Origin: Mercurialis annua | Lineage: Eukaryota; Streptophyta; Magnoliopsida; Malpighiales; Euphorbiaceae | Assembly (NCBI RefSeq): GCF_937616625.2 | Contig: NC_065571.1 | Span: 54,855,651-54,919,650, forward strand | Direction of reading: 5' to 3' | Length of the DNA stretch: 64,000 bases | Part shown: one piece after another, positions 32,401 through 43,641 of the stretch | How positions within the stretch are numbered: position 1 is the stretch's first letter | How the letters are laid out: each line of letters begins with the position of its first letter | Program-made: the position numbers and the translations under genes | The notes under the pieces: generated by a model | What the model saw: only the letters and a program-made list of their open reading frames with translations | Database searches by the model: none | What the model was told of the DNA's origin: nothing

Positions 32401-33548
32401 TAAGTTCTGATTTTCCGAATCATATATGTCGTTTGCGTAAATCCTTATATGGTCTTAAACAGGCTCCTCGCCAATGGTTTACTTGTCTTTCTCTTGCTTT
32501 ACAACGACTTGGTTTTGTTGCTTCAAAGACCGATGTTTCGCTGTATTATTTTAAGTCCAAGGACATTATGCTTTTTTGCTTAATTTACGTGGATGATATT
32601 ATTCTTACGGGAAATAATTTCACTTATCTTTCTTCGATGATTCAATCTCTTAGTCGAGATTTTAAGCTTAAAGATTTGGGACCTCTCAACTATTTTCTCG
32701 GTGTGGAAGTTTCTTGGCAAAAGAATGGATTGTTACTCACACAATCAAAATATATACGTGATATCCTTGCCAAAACTAACATGAGTGCAGCTAAAGGGGT
32801 TACAACACCTGCTTGTCCATCTCTTAAGTTGTCCCTCAATGATGGTTCAGGTTTTCATGATGCAGGTTTATATCGTAGTGTTGTTGGCAGCTTACAATAC
32901 TTATCGTTAACAAGACCGGACATATCTTATTCTGTCAATAAGGTTTCGCAGTTTATGCATGCACCGACAGAAACTCATTGGACAGCGGTGAAGCGAATAT
33001 TACGGTATCTGCAGGCTACTACGGATCTTGGTCTGTTCATTCGGAAATCTAGCTTTTCTACTATCTCAGCTTATAGTGATTCAGATTGGGGTGGTTCAAT
33101 TGATGACCGGAAGTCTACTACTGGTTATACCATCTTTGTGGGCAATAATCTTGTTACTTGGTGTTCTCGCAAACAACGAACGGTCTCTCGCTCATCTACG
33201 GAGGCTGAGTATCGCGCATTGGCAGCGGCTGTTCAAGAAGTTATTTGGTTACAATCGCTGCTCACAGAAATTGGTGTTCATTCGACTGCTCCTACAATTT
33301 TTTGTGATAATTTAAGTGCTACTTATTTGACTACGGCACCTATTTTTCATTCTCGATCTAAACACTTGGAGATCGACTTCCATTTTGTTCGTGATAGAGT
33401 TTCTAAGAAGGACCTATTTGTGAAGTACATTTCAACGGATGACCAAATTGCTGATTTGTTAACAAAGCCACTATGTAAATCCAAGTTTCTATTTCTCAGA
33501 AACAAGTTGAACGTTGCTTCAAAACCCGTTCAACTTGCGGGAGGGTGA
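29409..33548 (+). CDS. Copia gag-pol polyprotein (1379 aa, intact)
   Basis: One frame without stops. In order: a gag region with the N-terminal copia type fold (NSTNYLIWQAQLLPLL near residue 30), an RG-rich stretch and a CCHC zinc knuckle (CHNCNGYGHISPQC, about 280); an aspartic protease (WIMDTGATHHIT, about 322); the pre-integrase motif (LWHARLGHANL, about 455); the integrase core (SDVWGPSPF, DWGGEFQ, PEQNGCAERKHR); reverse transcriptase (LDVSNAFLHGSLDEEVY and the catalytic LIYVDDIILTG); and RNase H (DSDWGGSIDDRKST, SSTEAEYRALA). The domain order integrase before RT defines Ty1/copia. The ATG at 29409 is the first in frame after the primer-binding site. The stop codon is the TGA that opens the 3' LTR. 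Confidence 0.95.
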   Translation: MSSSILPIVNSQFSLSSLPNAAANLPIKLNSTNYLIWQAQLLPLLNSYDLAKHIDGRLEAPPATLENEQPNPGFLTWFQRDQLVLSWIIGSMSENFVPQIIGATSARQAWLKLAATYASGSKAQVRTIKSNFYRLQKENSEGISAYIQRAKGMFDQLAALRSPVLEDDLVQVITNGLDSTYRPFVRSLENRLDSVSFDDLYGLLLSEESNLLLEKPIKEAATSSAFVASSPMPNQFRSSQYQRGRGRQRGRGRNSNYSRQYQYNSSSNPSFDTTTATCHNCNGYGHISPQCPSPKVPRDTRPILPKPNSNMAAASSNQQWIMDTGATHHITPDLENLSLHTDYAGPDGIKIGNGTTLSISHIGDSYFNSCRSSFHLNDMLHVPQASNNLLSVSAFTKTNNVSIEFFPTFFEIKDIRTKALLLKGPNDSGLYSMFLQPTYAPAIPKQAHLSSLSLWHARLGHANLRTVRQALHQSNIFVSSNNSSSLCHACSISKSHKLPFPVSNYQARGPLDLVCSDVWGPSPFVSVDGKRYYVIFYDHFSKYSWIYFLTYKSEVLNAFIKFRHVVEKYFNSSIKQFQADWGGEFQALTGYLSDNGITQRSSCPKTPEQNGCAERKHRHIVEMGLSLLHHSSVPKKYWTYAFDTAVYTINRLPTPILNNKSPYFVLFESVPNYNELRVFGSLCYPWLRPYAPNKLAPRSAKCVFLGHSKLHKGYFCLDFVTKKIIVSRHVIFDEQVFPFNDVSQGVSPASIPATILLPPFSTTQNSLPNQPTSLSDSSTAEPISPQTPSTTPLIQNNPTTPHTDHNTTTTSTSPGLPLLVDLSKSNSDQPSSSSPIIHRKHHMITRLQTGSLKPKNFISAIQPETEPSCYTQAARSSVWRKAMAEEIDALVANHTWDLVPFSNQPNVIGCKWVFRIKYTSDGKLDRHKARLVAKGFHQRPGLDYNHTFSPVIRPATIRLILSLAVSNGWVIRQLDVSNAFLHGSLDEEVYMHQPQGFVSSDFPNHICRLRKSLYGLKQAPRQWFTCLSLALQRLGFVASKTDVSLYYFKSKDIMLFCLIYVDDIILTGNNFTYLSSMIQSLSRDFKLKDLGPLNYFLGVEVSWQKNGLLLTQSKYIRDILAKTNMSAAKGVTTPACPSLKLSLNDGSGFHDAGLYRSVVGSLQYLSLTRPDISYSVNKVSQFMHAPTETHWTAVKRILRYLQATTDLGLFIRKSSFSTISAYSDSDWGGSIDDRKSTTGYTIFVGNNLVTWCSRKQRTVSRSSTEAEYRALAAAVQEVIWLQSLLTEIGVHSTAPTIFCDNLSATYLTTAPIFHSRSKHLEIDFHFVRDRVSKKDLFVKYISTDDQIADLLTKPLCKSKFLFLRNKLNVASKPVQLAGG

Positions 33549-33766
33549 TAAAGCTATACTATAGCACACGGTTTGCAGCTGACTTGTAGTGTTCATTAAA
33601 TACACAACTTCTATTATATAGCTGTACATTTTTAGATATAGTTAAACACTTCAATATCTATCTTGTATAATAAGAGTTCTAACTCTTACCATTCACTTGC
33701 TGTATATAGCCTTGTACCATTGATTAATAAGATCATTCATTATTAATCTCATTCAATACTTCTTTA
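33546..33766 (+). repeat. 3' LTR of the copia element
   Basis: Same sequence as the 5' LTR apart from one missing TA unit. Its first three bases provide the polyprotein stop codon. Confidence 0.95.
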
Positions 33767-33771
33767 GTCGC

Positions 33772-35299
33772 GCCCCCGGTATCTCCTTGCAGAGATTCAG
33801 GTTCTGTGCTCCCTTAAAATATTGTAAATCCGACGTTCGTTTTGATTCGGGGATCAAGTATGCCCTAGAGAATTTTGTGAAAGAACTTTATCTTGATGTC
33901 TCTTACTGCAAAGTTGCAAATTTTATTTTTTATAACTACCCTGTGGGGGACGTATTTTCCGACTCAATAACTGTTCTGAAGCTGAAAGGCTTCAGTTTAA
34001 GAATACTGAGATGCCCGACGCTACGGAACTTGAGTCTCCATGTTTGTCAGATTGAAACCCTGAAAATTGTTAGTGATAAACTGAAGACAATGGAGGTGGT
34101 GGACTGTGAAAAATTGGAGAGTGTGGAGGTTGTTGCTCCGAATCTTGAATCGTTTAAATGCGGGATTAAACCAGTGAATAAGTTCAAGCCCTTCGATATG
34201 AGCATTTCAGCTTGCACATCTCTGAAAAGTATAACATTGAGCAATGTTAACTGCATCAGTGACCATTGGATTACGAGTCATATTTCCGACGTTCAATTTC
34301 CGTTCCTCGAGAAATTGAGTTTATGTGACTGCAATAGCTTGAAAAGATTCAAGATTCTTCACAGCAAGTTGAAGATATTTGAGCTATTTATTGTGAAATA
34401 TGTTGATCTACAAAAAGTTGAGATTGATGCGCGTAATCTATATGTATTTCGCTATTCCATTAAGTATCAATGGAATATGAAACCTACAAGTTTAATAATT
34501 TATTCTCCAAGAGTAAAGGTTGAACTGTCGATACTTGATTCTTATTGTAATGATGAATCCTCAAAGTGGTTGAGGCGTCTTCTCTCATATGTCGGACATT
34601 GCCGCGAATTGAATCTTTCTTGCACATTCCAGGTTTTACATACATACATATCGAAAATTCTTTTACATACATACATATCGAAAATTCTTACCTAAACCTG
34701 GTTTATGAAAAATTCATGGACTAGTAAGAAATTTCGCATAAATTTTCATATATGTACATCAAACTAACTCGTATTTGCTTCCAATTTAGTCTTTTTCTTG
34801 TTTCAGGATTTGATGGTTCCTACTGATTGGAAAAATAAGTTAGTTCCTCCAAGGCATGACCTCAAACATTTGAAAGTGACAGTGGACTACTCAATTTCAA
34901 AACTCATAGACTTGATAAACAATTTGCTTTGGCTTGCGCCACATCCCGACTCGATTTATCTTCTAAATAGTTCTGGGACAAGACCTAAATCTCTCAAGGT
35001 ATGCAGGTTTTTAGTTTATAAGCTACTCTGATTAGTATGCATTGCTTAACTAAATTGCGGCTTTTTTATTTTCGTTTTCGCAGTTTCAGTATTACACCCC
35101 AAGAGGAATCGAGGAGGAGGAGGAGGATGCACCATGCGCGCACTGCCATTTGATGCCAAAATGCTGGCGGCATGACTTGAAAGAAGTCACAATGGAGAAT
35201 TTTGGGTATGAGGAAATTAGAGTTCTGCAACAATTTATAGAAACACAAGCTATAAAAGAGCCTATAAAAAACATCTTCAACTCTTATTTTATTTTCTAA
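33772..35299 (+). pseudogene. F-box/LRR/FBD gene, remainder after the retrotransposon
   Basis: Continues the frame of 28917-29135. Exon 1 remainder 33772-34632, exon 2 34807-34998, exon 3 35084-35299 (TAA), all with GT-AG borders in phase 0. With the 5' part the gene would encode 495 residues, the usual size of plant FBL/FBD proteins. The middle part shows LRR-like repeats (LKLKGFSLRILRCPTLRNLS, VDCEKLESVEVVAPNLESF). The last exon is the FBD domain (CHLMPKCWRHDLKEVTMENF, then EEIRVLQQFIE). The frame is otherwise clean, so the copia insertion appears to be the only disabling event. Intron 1 holds a short tandem ACATACATATCGAAAATTCT repeat and a MITE end. Function before disruption: probable substrate receptor of an SCF ligase, target unknown. 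Confidence 0.85.
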
Positions 35300-35982
35300 T
35301 CTATATTATAGGCCTGTTTTTTAAAAACATAGTTGATTAACTTAAAGGAAACACTTGTTGATTTGCTAATTTTTAGTTAAACTTCTATTTAATATGTAAC
35401 AATATCTCTCAGTATTATTAATGTAGAAAAATTATTAATGATATTTTTTTTTTAAAAGATATATATCGATAGAAAGCTGAAAATACACAAATACAAATTA
35501 CAAGCTGCAACTGCAAACATGATGTTTTACAGCTTAAACATGATTATGTGCATCAATATTCTTGAAGTTGATATCTGTGAATCTTCAATTATTTGCTTTT
35601 AGTAAAGGACAAAATTAAATTCAAATTGGCCTAAATTTATGAAACAAGAGAATATTTATTTTTAGATGTTCTAGCTATATGTTTAGCGAGAGAAATACTT
35701 TGATAGCTATAAGTAGAGGAATTAAACTTTATTGAACAATCTTCTAATATTTATTTGGATTAGTTACAAATAAATTCACTACCTTTACATAATAATGCAA
35801 TTACAACTTTTCAAAGTTAGCAATGTCATTCACGACTTAATATTTTTTTGCAATTTTATAGATTATTGTAAATAGATGTTTGCATACCAGCTTACATAAT
35901 ACTACCACATGACCAGATAAGGTTCAAGAATTGTTGTAACTTGTCTGATGACATCCGCCAGAGCCGCGGTCCATGGTCCATG
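35300..35982. other. 3' flank of the F-box gene, no further gene
   Basis: AT-rich, without open frames or recognised repeats. Confidence 0.45.
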
Positions 35983-36186
35983 CAGTGGCGGAACCAGAAC
36001 TCAAAATCAGGAGGGTCGAAATTTTACGTTTCACTATTTAAAAAAATAAAACTACATAAAAAAACGAAAAATATCACTTATAGGGGTTATAACCGCCCCT
36101 ATATGAAAAAATGTGTTTTCTTTTTTAATTTTTTCTGGCAAGGAGGGTCGGCCCACCCTCCTGACCTTCCCGTGGTTCCGCCCATG
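35983..36186. mobile_element. hAT-type MITE
   Basis: Ends CAGTGGCGGAACCAG and GTGGTTCCGCCCATG are inverted, and an 8-bp target duplication GGTCCATG flanks them (35975-35982 and 36187-36194). The subterminal GGAGGGTCG and CGGCCCACCCTCC blocks also pair. 204 bp, non-coding; the 101-codon frame crossing it is not a gene. Confidence 0.87.
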
Positions 36187-37088
36187 GGTCCATGTATTAT
36201 AACACGCAGTTCCCAGGCACAGCAGAAAAATTATCATAGAAAATGAAAATTATTGCTATTGCATGGAAGTTATTCATTGAAACCTCTAATTCTAGCAATT
36301 GATAATTATACGAATATACATGTAAAAATACAATGAACGCAACATCAGTGGAATGGTTCTCAGGCCTCAGCGCCGCTCATTGTATAGAACTTGAGTGCTC
36401 ATTGTGTAAAACTTGACTGTTTATCTCATATAATAGTTGTGTTATGTTATTTTTACAACCAGCCAATAAACATTTGTAATAGAAATTGTTTTTATAGCTA
36501 TGCTGCCTAAACTTGCAAAATGGATAATTTTATTAGTTTGTTTACAATAATTAACAATCGTAAACTTTTTGTTGTCTTCAATACACTGTATATTGCAATA
36601 AAAGCCCATAAAAGCCACTCCGACCTCTTTTACCCGTACGAATGATTGATTGAAGGATGAACCCGGATAAAAAACAACTAGTTAAAGTGATTAATTTGAA
36701 TAAAACTTGACTTCATTTGAAGTGATGCTAAATCAATGTTGCATGTTGCTACATTATATATTAGTGAAAGCAAGCTTTAAGGTAAAAATAAAATGAAATT
36801 CGGCTACAATTTATGCATTTTTAGAGAAATTTTCAGTTGGAATGAAATTAGAATTTTATGAAATTGAAAACATATTAAAGTTTAACGATCAAATTAAAAC
36901 AAATAAAAGTTTGACCACCAAATTGAATTAGGAGATGTTCAATAAAGGCTTAATAGATCAAATTTAATTTTTTTTATTTCTTTTTTATTTAAATCTTTTA
37001 GTTTTTTTAGCTTCTTAATTTATTTACTTTTAAAAATAAAAAATATATTATTTTTTTGAAAAAATTAAAACGTTATTAAATATAAAGA

Positions 37089-37346
37089 GACTTAATGGCA
37101 AAAAAAATCAAACTTTTACGACTTGTTGCAATTTAAACCATACCTTTTAATTTTTGTTATAATAGTCAAATTGTATTTTTTTGTTGCAATAATAGTCAAA
37201 TCTGGATTTTTTTGTTACAAGTTTGACCATCAATTTGGCTATCATTGCAACAACAAAATGCAATTTGGCTATTATTTTAAAAATTAAAAAATTTAGTTTA
37301 AATTGCAACAAGTCATAAAGGTTTGGCTTTTGTTTGCCATTAGGCC
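37089..37346. mobile_element. Mutator-like foldback MITE (GGCCTAATGG family)
   Basis: Tips GACTTAATGGC and GCCATTAGGCC. The arms carry CTTTTACGACTTGTTGCAAT and its complement, as in 16622-17001. Flanks ATATAAAGA and ATATAAAAA match at 8 of 9 positions. Confidence 0.8.
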
Positions 37347-37355
37347 ATATAAAAA

Positions 37356-38579
37356 ATTAAAATTAAAATCATTAAATTTCATAAAAATATATTTTTTATA
37401 GCAAAAATACAAGTTTAAAGATTAAACTAAATCTTATTTTTTTATCGCTAAACATTTAACTTAATTGACTAACATCAAATTAAATTGGACAGAGTGATTA
37501 AAACGTTAACGGAAATAAAAATAAAAGACTGTATCGTTTGATTTTTAAATAAAATAGATGAAAAATATAAATTATAATATATGTCGAGGACCTGAGAATA
37601 ATTTGCTCTATATTTAATTATTTTTATCAATATTTGTTTTTAAGATCTGTAGTTTGAAAGCTTTATATTCGTTTGTTGATTTGTAAATATGAATTTTTTT
37701 TCGAAATAGTAAGCATGAATTTTAGTTCGATTAAAAATTCAGAGTTATTTATGAATTTGCATGCTACAGATTTTGGTTGACCAATTTTTTAGGTAATTAG
37801 AATATTGTGGCTCATTTGTTAGGTAGCACATTCTAAATATTTTTTTTCCTATAATATTTTTAAGTTTTAACTTAAGCTTGATATACTCTATTTGATTTTT
37901 TTTTCCTTTTAAAAGAAGAAGAATGTAACAATTGTGGGAGACGAGTCATCATTCACTTCATTTCCATCCACTAAGTGTTATATAATGAATTTACAAAAAT
38001 TACAACATATAATAAAATTCCAAAAATGTATTGCTGTTTTATAATTGGATAATGCTTTTGAATATATAATAATTTAATAATTAGTCACTACTCCTAAATT
38101 ATTACTTTAACAGCTATATGATATTTTGGGCCATCCATTTATTCTAATGCTCCATAGTGAGAAATTTTACTTTTTTGAGAAATGATTGAGAAGACATGAT
38201 TGTATATTAAATCTTAGTCACATATTTGATATGTATTTTTATTTTAGTATTTTTTTTTTGGAGATCTAAGTAATGCTTATGGTCATTACTAAAATGATGG
38301 GAAAAAAATTTCATTTGCTAATTTCATTTGTTTCATTACATTGATTTTATATTGCAGATATTAGTTTTTATTGATTTTACTTATCTGTAACTTTTTATGC
38401 TTAAATAAAAAAAATTACTTAAAACAAATTGTAATGTGAAATATAAAAACTGGTTAATTTAATATTTATAATTTTTTATAAAAGTAAATTAAAAGTTAGC
38501 GTATATATTTTTAATAATATAATTTATTTTTTATGATGAAAAAATAATATTACTACAAAATGAGTGTTTGATTCGGTTT
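37356..38579. other. AT-rich spacer without a gene
   Basis: Very low GC; no coding region or clear repeat found. Confidence 0.45.
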
Positions 38580-38911
38580 GGGTTAAGGTATAAAAATAAC
38601 CCTAATGTTTACTCTGTGGCTCACTTGGCCCCTTAATGTTTTTCGAGTCTAAAAAAGAACCCTAACATTACTAAAATGGAACAAATGTACCGTACATATA
38701 ACGGTAGCGTGTTTGAATGTTAACTCGGCTGATGCGGCGTACAATTAGCCGTTGCTCTAATGTTTTCGAGCTCAAAAATGACTCTAACGTTACTAAAGTG
38801 GAACATATATAACCCTAACGTTATTAAAGAGGAACAAATATTTTCTGTCTAATGTTAGGCGGCCATATGAGCCACAGAGTAAACATTAGAGTCATTTTTG
38901 AACGTTATCTC
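38580..38911. mobile_element. Mutator-like foldback MITE
   Basis: The arms contain AACCCTAATGTTTACTCTGT on the left and ACAGAGTAAACATTAGAGTC on the right, with GGCCCCTTAATG and TAACGTTAC cores between. Perfect 9-bp target duplication ATTCGGTTT (38571-38579 and 38912-38920). Confidence 0.85.
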
Positions 38912-39716
38912 ATTCGGTTTTTAATTGCAGTTATTAACTTTTGCTTTTAAAATATACCAAATGTCAACTTTTTAAGCATGAAACGGTTGTTGATACAAAA
39001 AATGTATTTTAGATATTTTCTTCAACAATTTATATATATAGCCGTTCAAATTTGATTACTTATTTTAATAAAACTAACCATACACTAAAATATATTAATT
39101 TGACAATATATTTAAAAATTAAAGTTTAATTATTCAAAAATATTCCATCTTTTTAACTTTTTTGTTTACGGTCTAAACTTTTAAAATTGTCAATTTTAGC
39201 CTACTTCTCAATTTTTAATTTTAATTATAATTATTTATTTAAATTAGAGTGAAAACATTTAAATTTACCTTTCGTATTGCTTCATATTGTTCCATTTACC
39301 TTTTTACCATCAAAAATTTCAAATATGAAGTATAAAGGGTGTATTTGATTTTATTTTTTTACACTCCAATTTATCATGATGGTTATAATGGAAAATGAAA
39401 ATTGAAAAATGAAAAAAAATGTAGATTTTGAAAGTCCGGACAACAAACCAAAAAAGGTCGAAAAGATGAGAGATTTTTGGATAATTAAGTCAATTATTTA
39501 AACTATTTGTAAATAATTTAATTATTTATAAATTATATAAAATTAAATTATTTATATTATAATATTTTTATTAAATATAATTATTTGTTTATAGTATAGA
39601 AAATCAGTAAAAATATTTATATCTTCTTAATTTATTTAACATATTAATAACCGCAGTTGAAAAATTTATCAAATAAGTAATTATCTAACATTATGTTTTT
39701 AAAAAAAGAAGAAGAG

Positions 39717-40030
39717 GTAATGTCATAAATATTCATCAACTTTTACATGTTTAATCATTTTAACCACGCCATTTAAAAATCGTCATTTTTATATACCAAC
39801 TATCAATTTTTCTCAAATACATACACCCGTTTAAAAATATGGTAAAAGATGTGTTACTGTCCGGTTCGTTATAACATATTACTATCTGATTGTCAACTCG
39901 GCAATTTTCACTGAATTTTTGAATGGTGTATGGATTTGAAAAAAATTAATAGTTTGTGTATGAAATTGATGATTTTTAAATAGCGTGATTAAAATAAAAA
40001 AACGTATAAAATTAATAAATTTTTATGACA
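39717..40030. mobile_element. Foldback MITE related to 6858-7159
   Basis: Tips GGTAATGTCAT and ATGACATTAACC. Shares the AAAATCGTCATTTT, ACCAACTATCAATTTTT and CATACACC arm blocks with 6858-7159. The target duplication is unclear in the A-rich flanks. It ends about 300 bp before the dioxygenase start codon. Confidence 0.72.
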
Positions 40031-40244
40031 TTAACCCAAAAAAACAACAACTTATGAGTAGTGATAAAAGAAAGAAAGCATGTGCTCTTAAGTTTTAAGT
40101 AACGATAAAAGTAGTTGTACTTGTAACCACCACTAAATTGGTCATTAGCCACTCCCTCCGACACGAGAAAAAAATTAAAATAATCCAAAAGAAACCTTAG
40201 GTCCCACTATCATCAATAAAACGACATCGTCTTTACCTTGATTT

Positions 40245-40253
40245 CCAATATAA
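40245..40253 (+). promoter_or_regulatory. TATA box of the dioxygenase gene
   Basis: AATATAAAAACCCC lies about 80 bp before the ATG at 40331, a normal distance for a short leader. Confidence 0.6.
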
Positions 40254-40330
40254 AAACCCCCCTTCTTTCCTTAGCAAAACACAACAATTTCAAAATAATT
40301 TTTATTCTTCTGAGCTCTCAAAACTCAGCC

Positions 40331-43300
40331 ATGGAGAAAACAGTTCCCGCGCTAAATGAAAAAATCTCAGCCCTAAATTGCATCGATCTCTCTACCTCCG
40401 ATGTTAATCAGTCAATTAATTTGCTCAAACAGGTCCATTTTAATCTCAATTCTCTCGTAATTTTATAATTTTAAAACTCATTTTTACAATTTTGTTCATT
40501 AATTTCTGTTGTTAAAGGCGTGTTTGGATTGTGGATTCTTTTACGTGATAAATCACGGAATAAGCGAAGAATTTATGGAAGAAGTGTTTAGAGAGAGTAA
40601 GAGATTTTTTGAGCTGCCAATAACTGAAAAAATGAAGGTTTTGAGGAATGAGAAGCATAGAGGTTACACTCCTGTTCTTGATGAGCTTTTGGATCCTGAT
40701 AATCAAGTCCACGGTTTGTTTTTTACTCAAATCAATGAGAAATTCTTAGGTATACTTAGTCTTCCGTGGACTGAGCCAACCACGTTATAACACCTCATGA
40801 AATGTGTACAGATTTTAATGGCGATATCACAATATTGCCATTATTTTAATAACGTGTTGTAATGTGATTGGCTCAGTGTGCAGATGAAGCGAGTCTACTA
40901 AAGAATTTCTCCAAATTAAGAAGTTAGTAGTTGAGAGGAAAAAAAGTTACTCTAATTTGATTTTATCGTTTTGTGGTTATATTATTTGTTAGTAGGAGAT
41001 TATAAAGAGGGATACTACATTGGAGTTGAAGTGCCTGAAGATGATCCTGAAGCTGATAAACCTTTTTACGGACCGAATGTTTGGCCTGATGCCGGTAATT
41101 TGAAAGTATCTTATTGCTTAATATTATTGATTTGATTATTTGTTTATAAATTATGGCATGTGTATTGTCGACTTTTATGGATAATTTAATGGCTGCTGTT
41201 ATTGATTTGCTTATTTTGATTAAACCGGATTTTATTAATTGATTAACGATAAATGGCATATGATTATTTTATTTTTTACATTTGTGCATGGTGTATTTCA
41301 GCTCTTTTGCCTGGTTGGAGGCAAACAATTGAGAGGTTTCATCAAGAAGCATTGTAAGCGTTTATTTGTTTATTAAATTAAAGGATGTTAAACTATATTA
41401 TGTAAAATTTTGTCTACGGTATTTAAACTTGGATCGGTGCTTTTGGTAGAGAGGTTGCAAGAAAAGTTGCAAGGATCATAGCACTTGCGCTTGATCTAGA
41501 TGCTGATTTTTTTGACAAACCGGAAATGCTTGGCCAGCCAATTGCAGTCATGCGTTTGCTGCGCTATGGAGGTTAAATTTTGATTTACAAGTTGTGGAGC
41601 TTAATATCAGCACTTTTATTGTTTTCTTTTTAATTGAAATTATATCTTTGCTCTTTTGTTTTCCTTTTATTGTTCCATGTCCAGCTTATGTTTCTGATCC
41701 ATCAAAAGGAATATTTGGAGCTGGAGCTCATTCTGACTATGGTTTGATTACCCTTTTAGCCACAGATGATGTTTCTGGCCTCCAAGTATGAAAATTTAAT
41801 GAATTTACTATATTTATTAGGCTCTGTTTTTTTTCCCTTAATTGCAATTTGAGTAGTTATTGTTTTTCTCTTTTAATCTTCTTACAGATATGCAAGGATA
41901 AGGATGCTCAACCTCAAGTATGGGAAAATGTAGCACCATTAAAAGGGTGAGGCTATGTCATAATTTAGAAGTTGAAATTATTTATTATGTTAATTAGAGA
42001 TATTTAGCCAATTAGTACTAGAAGGCTTACCTATTTTAAAACTTTATAGTGTTATTGTGTTGCTTCTGCATCTTTATGCTAAAAACTAGGTAACTGGTTG
42101 TGGTATGCATATCTCTGAGATCATTAAGCTTATAGCCTTATCTGCCTTAGATGTGATAACTTAGGCGGTTAGGTCTTCATTAGATGATCTGAAAATCATA
42201 TATTGGGTATTCCACAGATTTAAAAAAATGAAAGCATATTGAGCAGCTAGTATTCCTTTTGTTCTAAATTGGAAATATTTATATAATTGTTCCAAATTCA
42301 AATATTTTTCGGTGGATATTATGGTATTCTCTGTAAGGGGATTAAAATCTCTCTTCATGGCTAGGCAGTAATAAAGGCATGTAAACTCCAGATTCAGTAT
42401 TATATTGATAGGTTCCTGGATGGACTTTAACTGAATAACGTATGTTACTTCTATTTCACGGGAAACAAAATTATCATTAGTCATCTGTACTTTTCTTTAG
42501 TATGCTGTAAATCCTCCTGGCATAACGAAGCACGGTATTTTGTATGGCTGCATGAATGATAGAATTAATGAAAAATCTCCTAATTCACAAGTGACATTTT
42601 CTTATTAATTTTTGTCATACAGCGCATTTATAGTTAATCTTGGGGATATGTTGGAGCGCTGGAGCAACTGTATTTTCAGGTTCTGTTATCCTTGCTTTAT
42701 ATGATTTTTAAATATTTTCATTCGATAATGACACACAAATGCTGTATTATATGGGAGGTTATTCAACGCATTTGGCATTAGCAAAGAATGCTATTAACAT
42801 ATCATAGTTGTGAACAGTGATAGTCATGAGCATACCCTAAGAACGTTTAGTATCACAGGGAATTGGAATCCCAATTTCACAATTTTTATTCCTTTCCTTT
42901 AAATAGTATAAAAATTAGTGTACCAAAGTAAAAATGGAATTTGAATCCTATTCCATTTTCAAGGAATTGGATACCAAATGTGCCTTAAGGCTTTTTCTAT
43001 TCATTTGTTAGTTTATTTTCCTCACTCTAACCATGTTTACTGTATAAAATATATGCAGGTCCACTCTGCATAGAGTTGTAGGGAACGGTCAAGAGAGATA
43101 TTCGGTAAGGTCCCTTCTTGGTTTTCGTTTTCCGTTTGGCTCAAATCTTATATAATTGGGACCGCTTTTATCTGTTGAAAATTATAATTTTGTTATTATA
43201 ATTTTCCTATTGTGCATCAAACTTCGCATAATTTTGTAATTTATGTTAGTTCTGTCAAGCATAAACTTAATGATTATCAAAAGTTCCGCTCAAAGAGAAA

Positions 43301-43641
43301 GAATTATGTTTCCTTTTTTCATTTTGTTTCATTTGCTTCGTATCGGACAGATAGCATATTTTGTGGAACCTAGTCACGATTGTCTAGTTGAGTGCTTGCC
43401 TACATGCAAGTCAGAGAACAATCCTCCCAAGTAAGTTGGAATTGCAATCATGTTCCAGTTATTGCAATGTGCATACCACAAAAGTACATATATACTGTCA
43501 GATCTATATTAGTTCTTTTAATCAACTGCTCTCTATATATGTTTTATCAGATATCCACCAATCACTTGTGGGACTTACCTAAGCCAAAGGTATAAGGATA
43601 CTCATAGTGATTTGAATAAATACAGTAAACCTCAAATTTGA
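40331..43641 (+). CDS. 2-oxoglutarate/Fe(II)-dependent dioxygenase, soluble (334 aa, 11 exons)
   Basis: Exons 40331-40432, 40518-40713, 40996-41094, 41302-41353, 41450-41571, 41685-41785, 41888-41946, 42623-42679, 43059-43104, 43351-43430 and 43551-43641. All have GT-AG borders and they sum exactly to 335 codons with TGA. The N-terminal DIOX_N part contains CLDCGFFYVINHGI (about 35-48). The double-stranded beta helix has the iron ligands H206 and D208 (GAHSDYG) and H267 (STLHRV), with R276/S278 (RYS) for 2-oxoglutarate. All catalytic residues are present, so it should be active. It resembles the conserved Arabidopsis At1g35190-like group, whose substrate I cannot name; it is not ACC oxidase or gibberellin oxidase by its sequence. 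The C-terminal CLPTCKSE and YLSQRYKDTH are typical of this group. It is convergent with the malic enzyme gene downstream. Confidence 0.93.
40737..40909. mobile_element. Foldback MITE in dioxygenase intron 2
   Basis: Outer ends GAGAAATTCTTAGGTA and CTAAAGAATTTCTC, inner arms GACTGAGCCAACCACG and TGATTGGCTCAG, core ATTGCCATTATTTTAATAAC. Same family as 17023, 51184 and 58600. It lies wholly inside the intron, and the splice sites are unaffected. Confidence 0.72.

Larger units (their letters stand above)
29136..33766 (+). mobile_element. Complete Ty1/copia LTR retrotransposon
   Basis: The LTRs are at 29136-29358 (223 bp) and 33546-33766 (221 bp); by eye they differ only by one TA unit in a TATATA run. 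The primer-binding site TGGTATCGGAGCC follows the 5' LTR directly, and a purine tract (GCGGGAGGG) precedes the 3' LTR. The 5-bp target duplication GTCGC is at 29131-29135 and 33767-33771. LTR termini are TG and TA rather than the usual TG and CA. One uninterrupted polyprotein lies between. Near-identical LTRs and an intact frame point to a recent insertion that could still be active. Confidence 0.96.
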
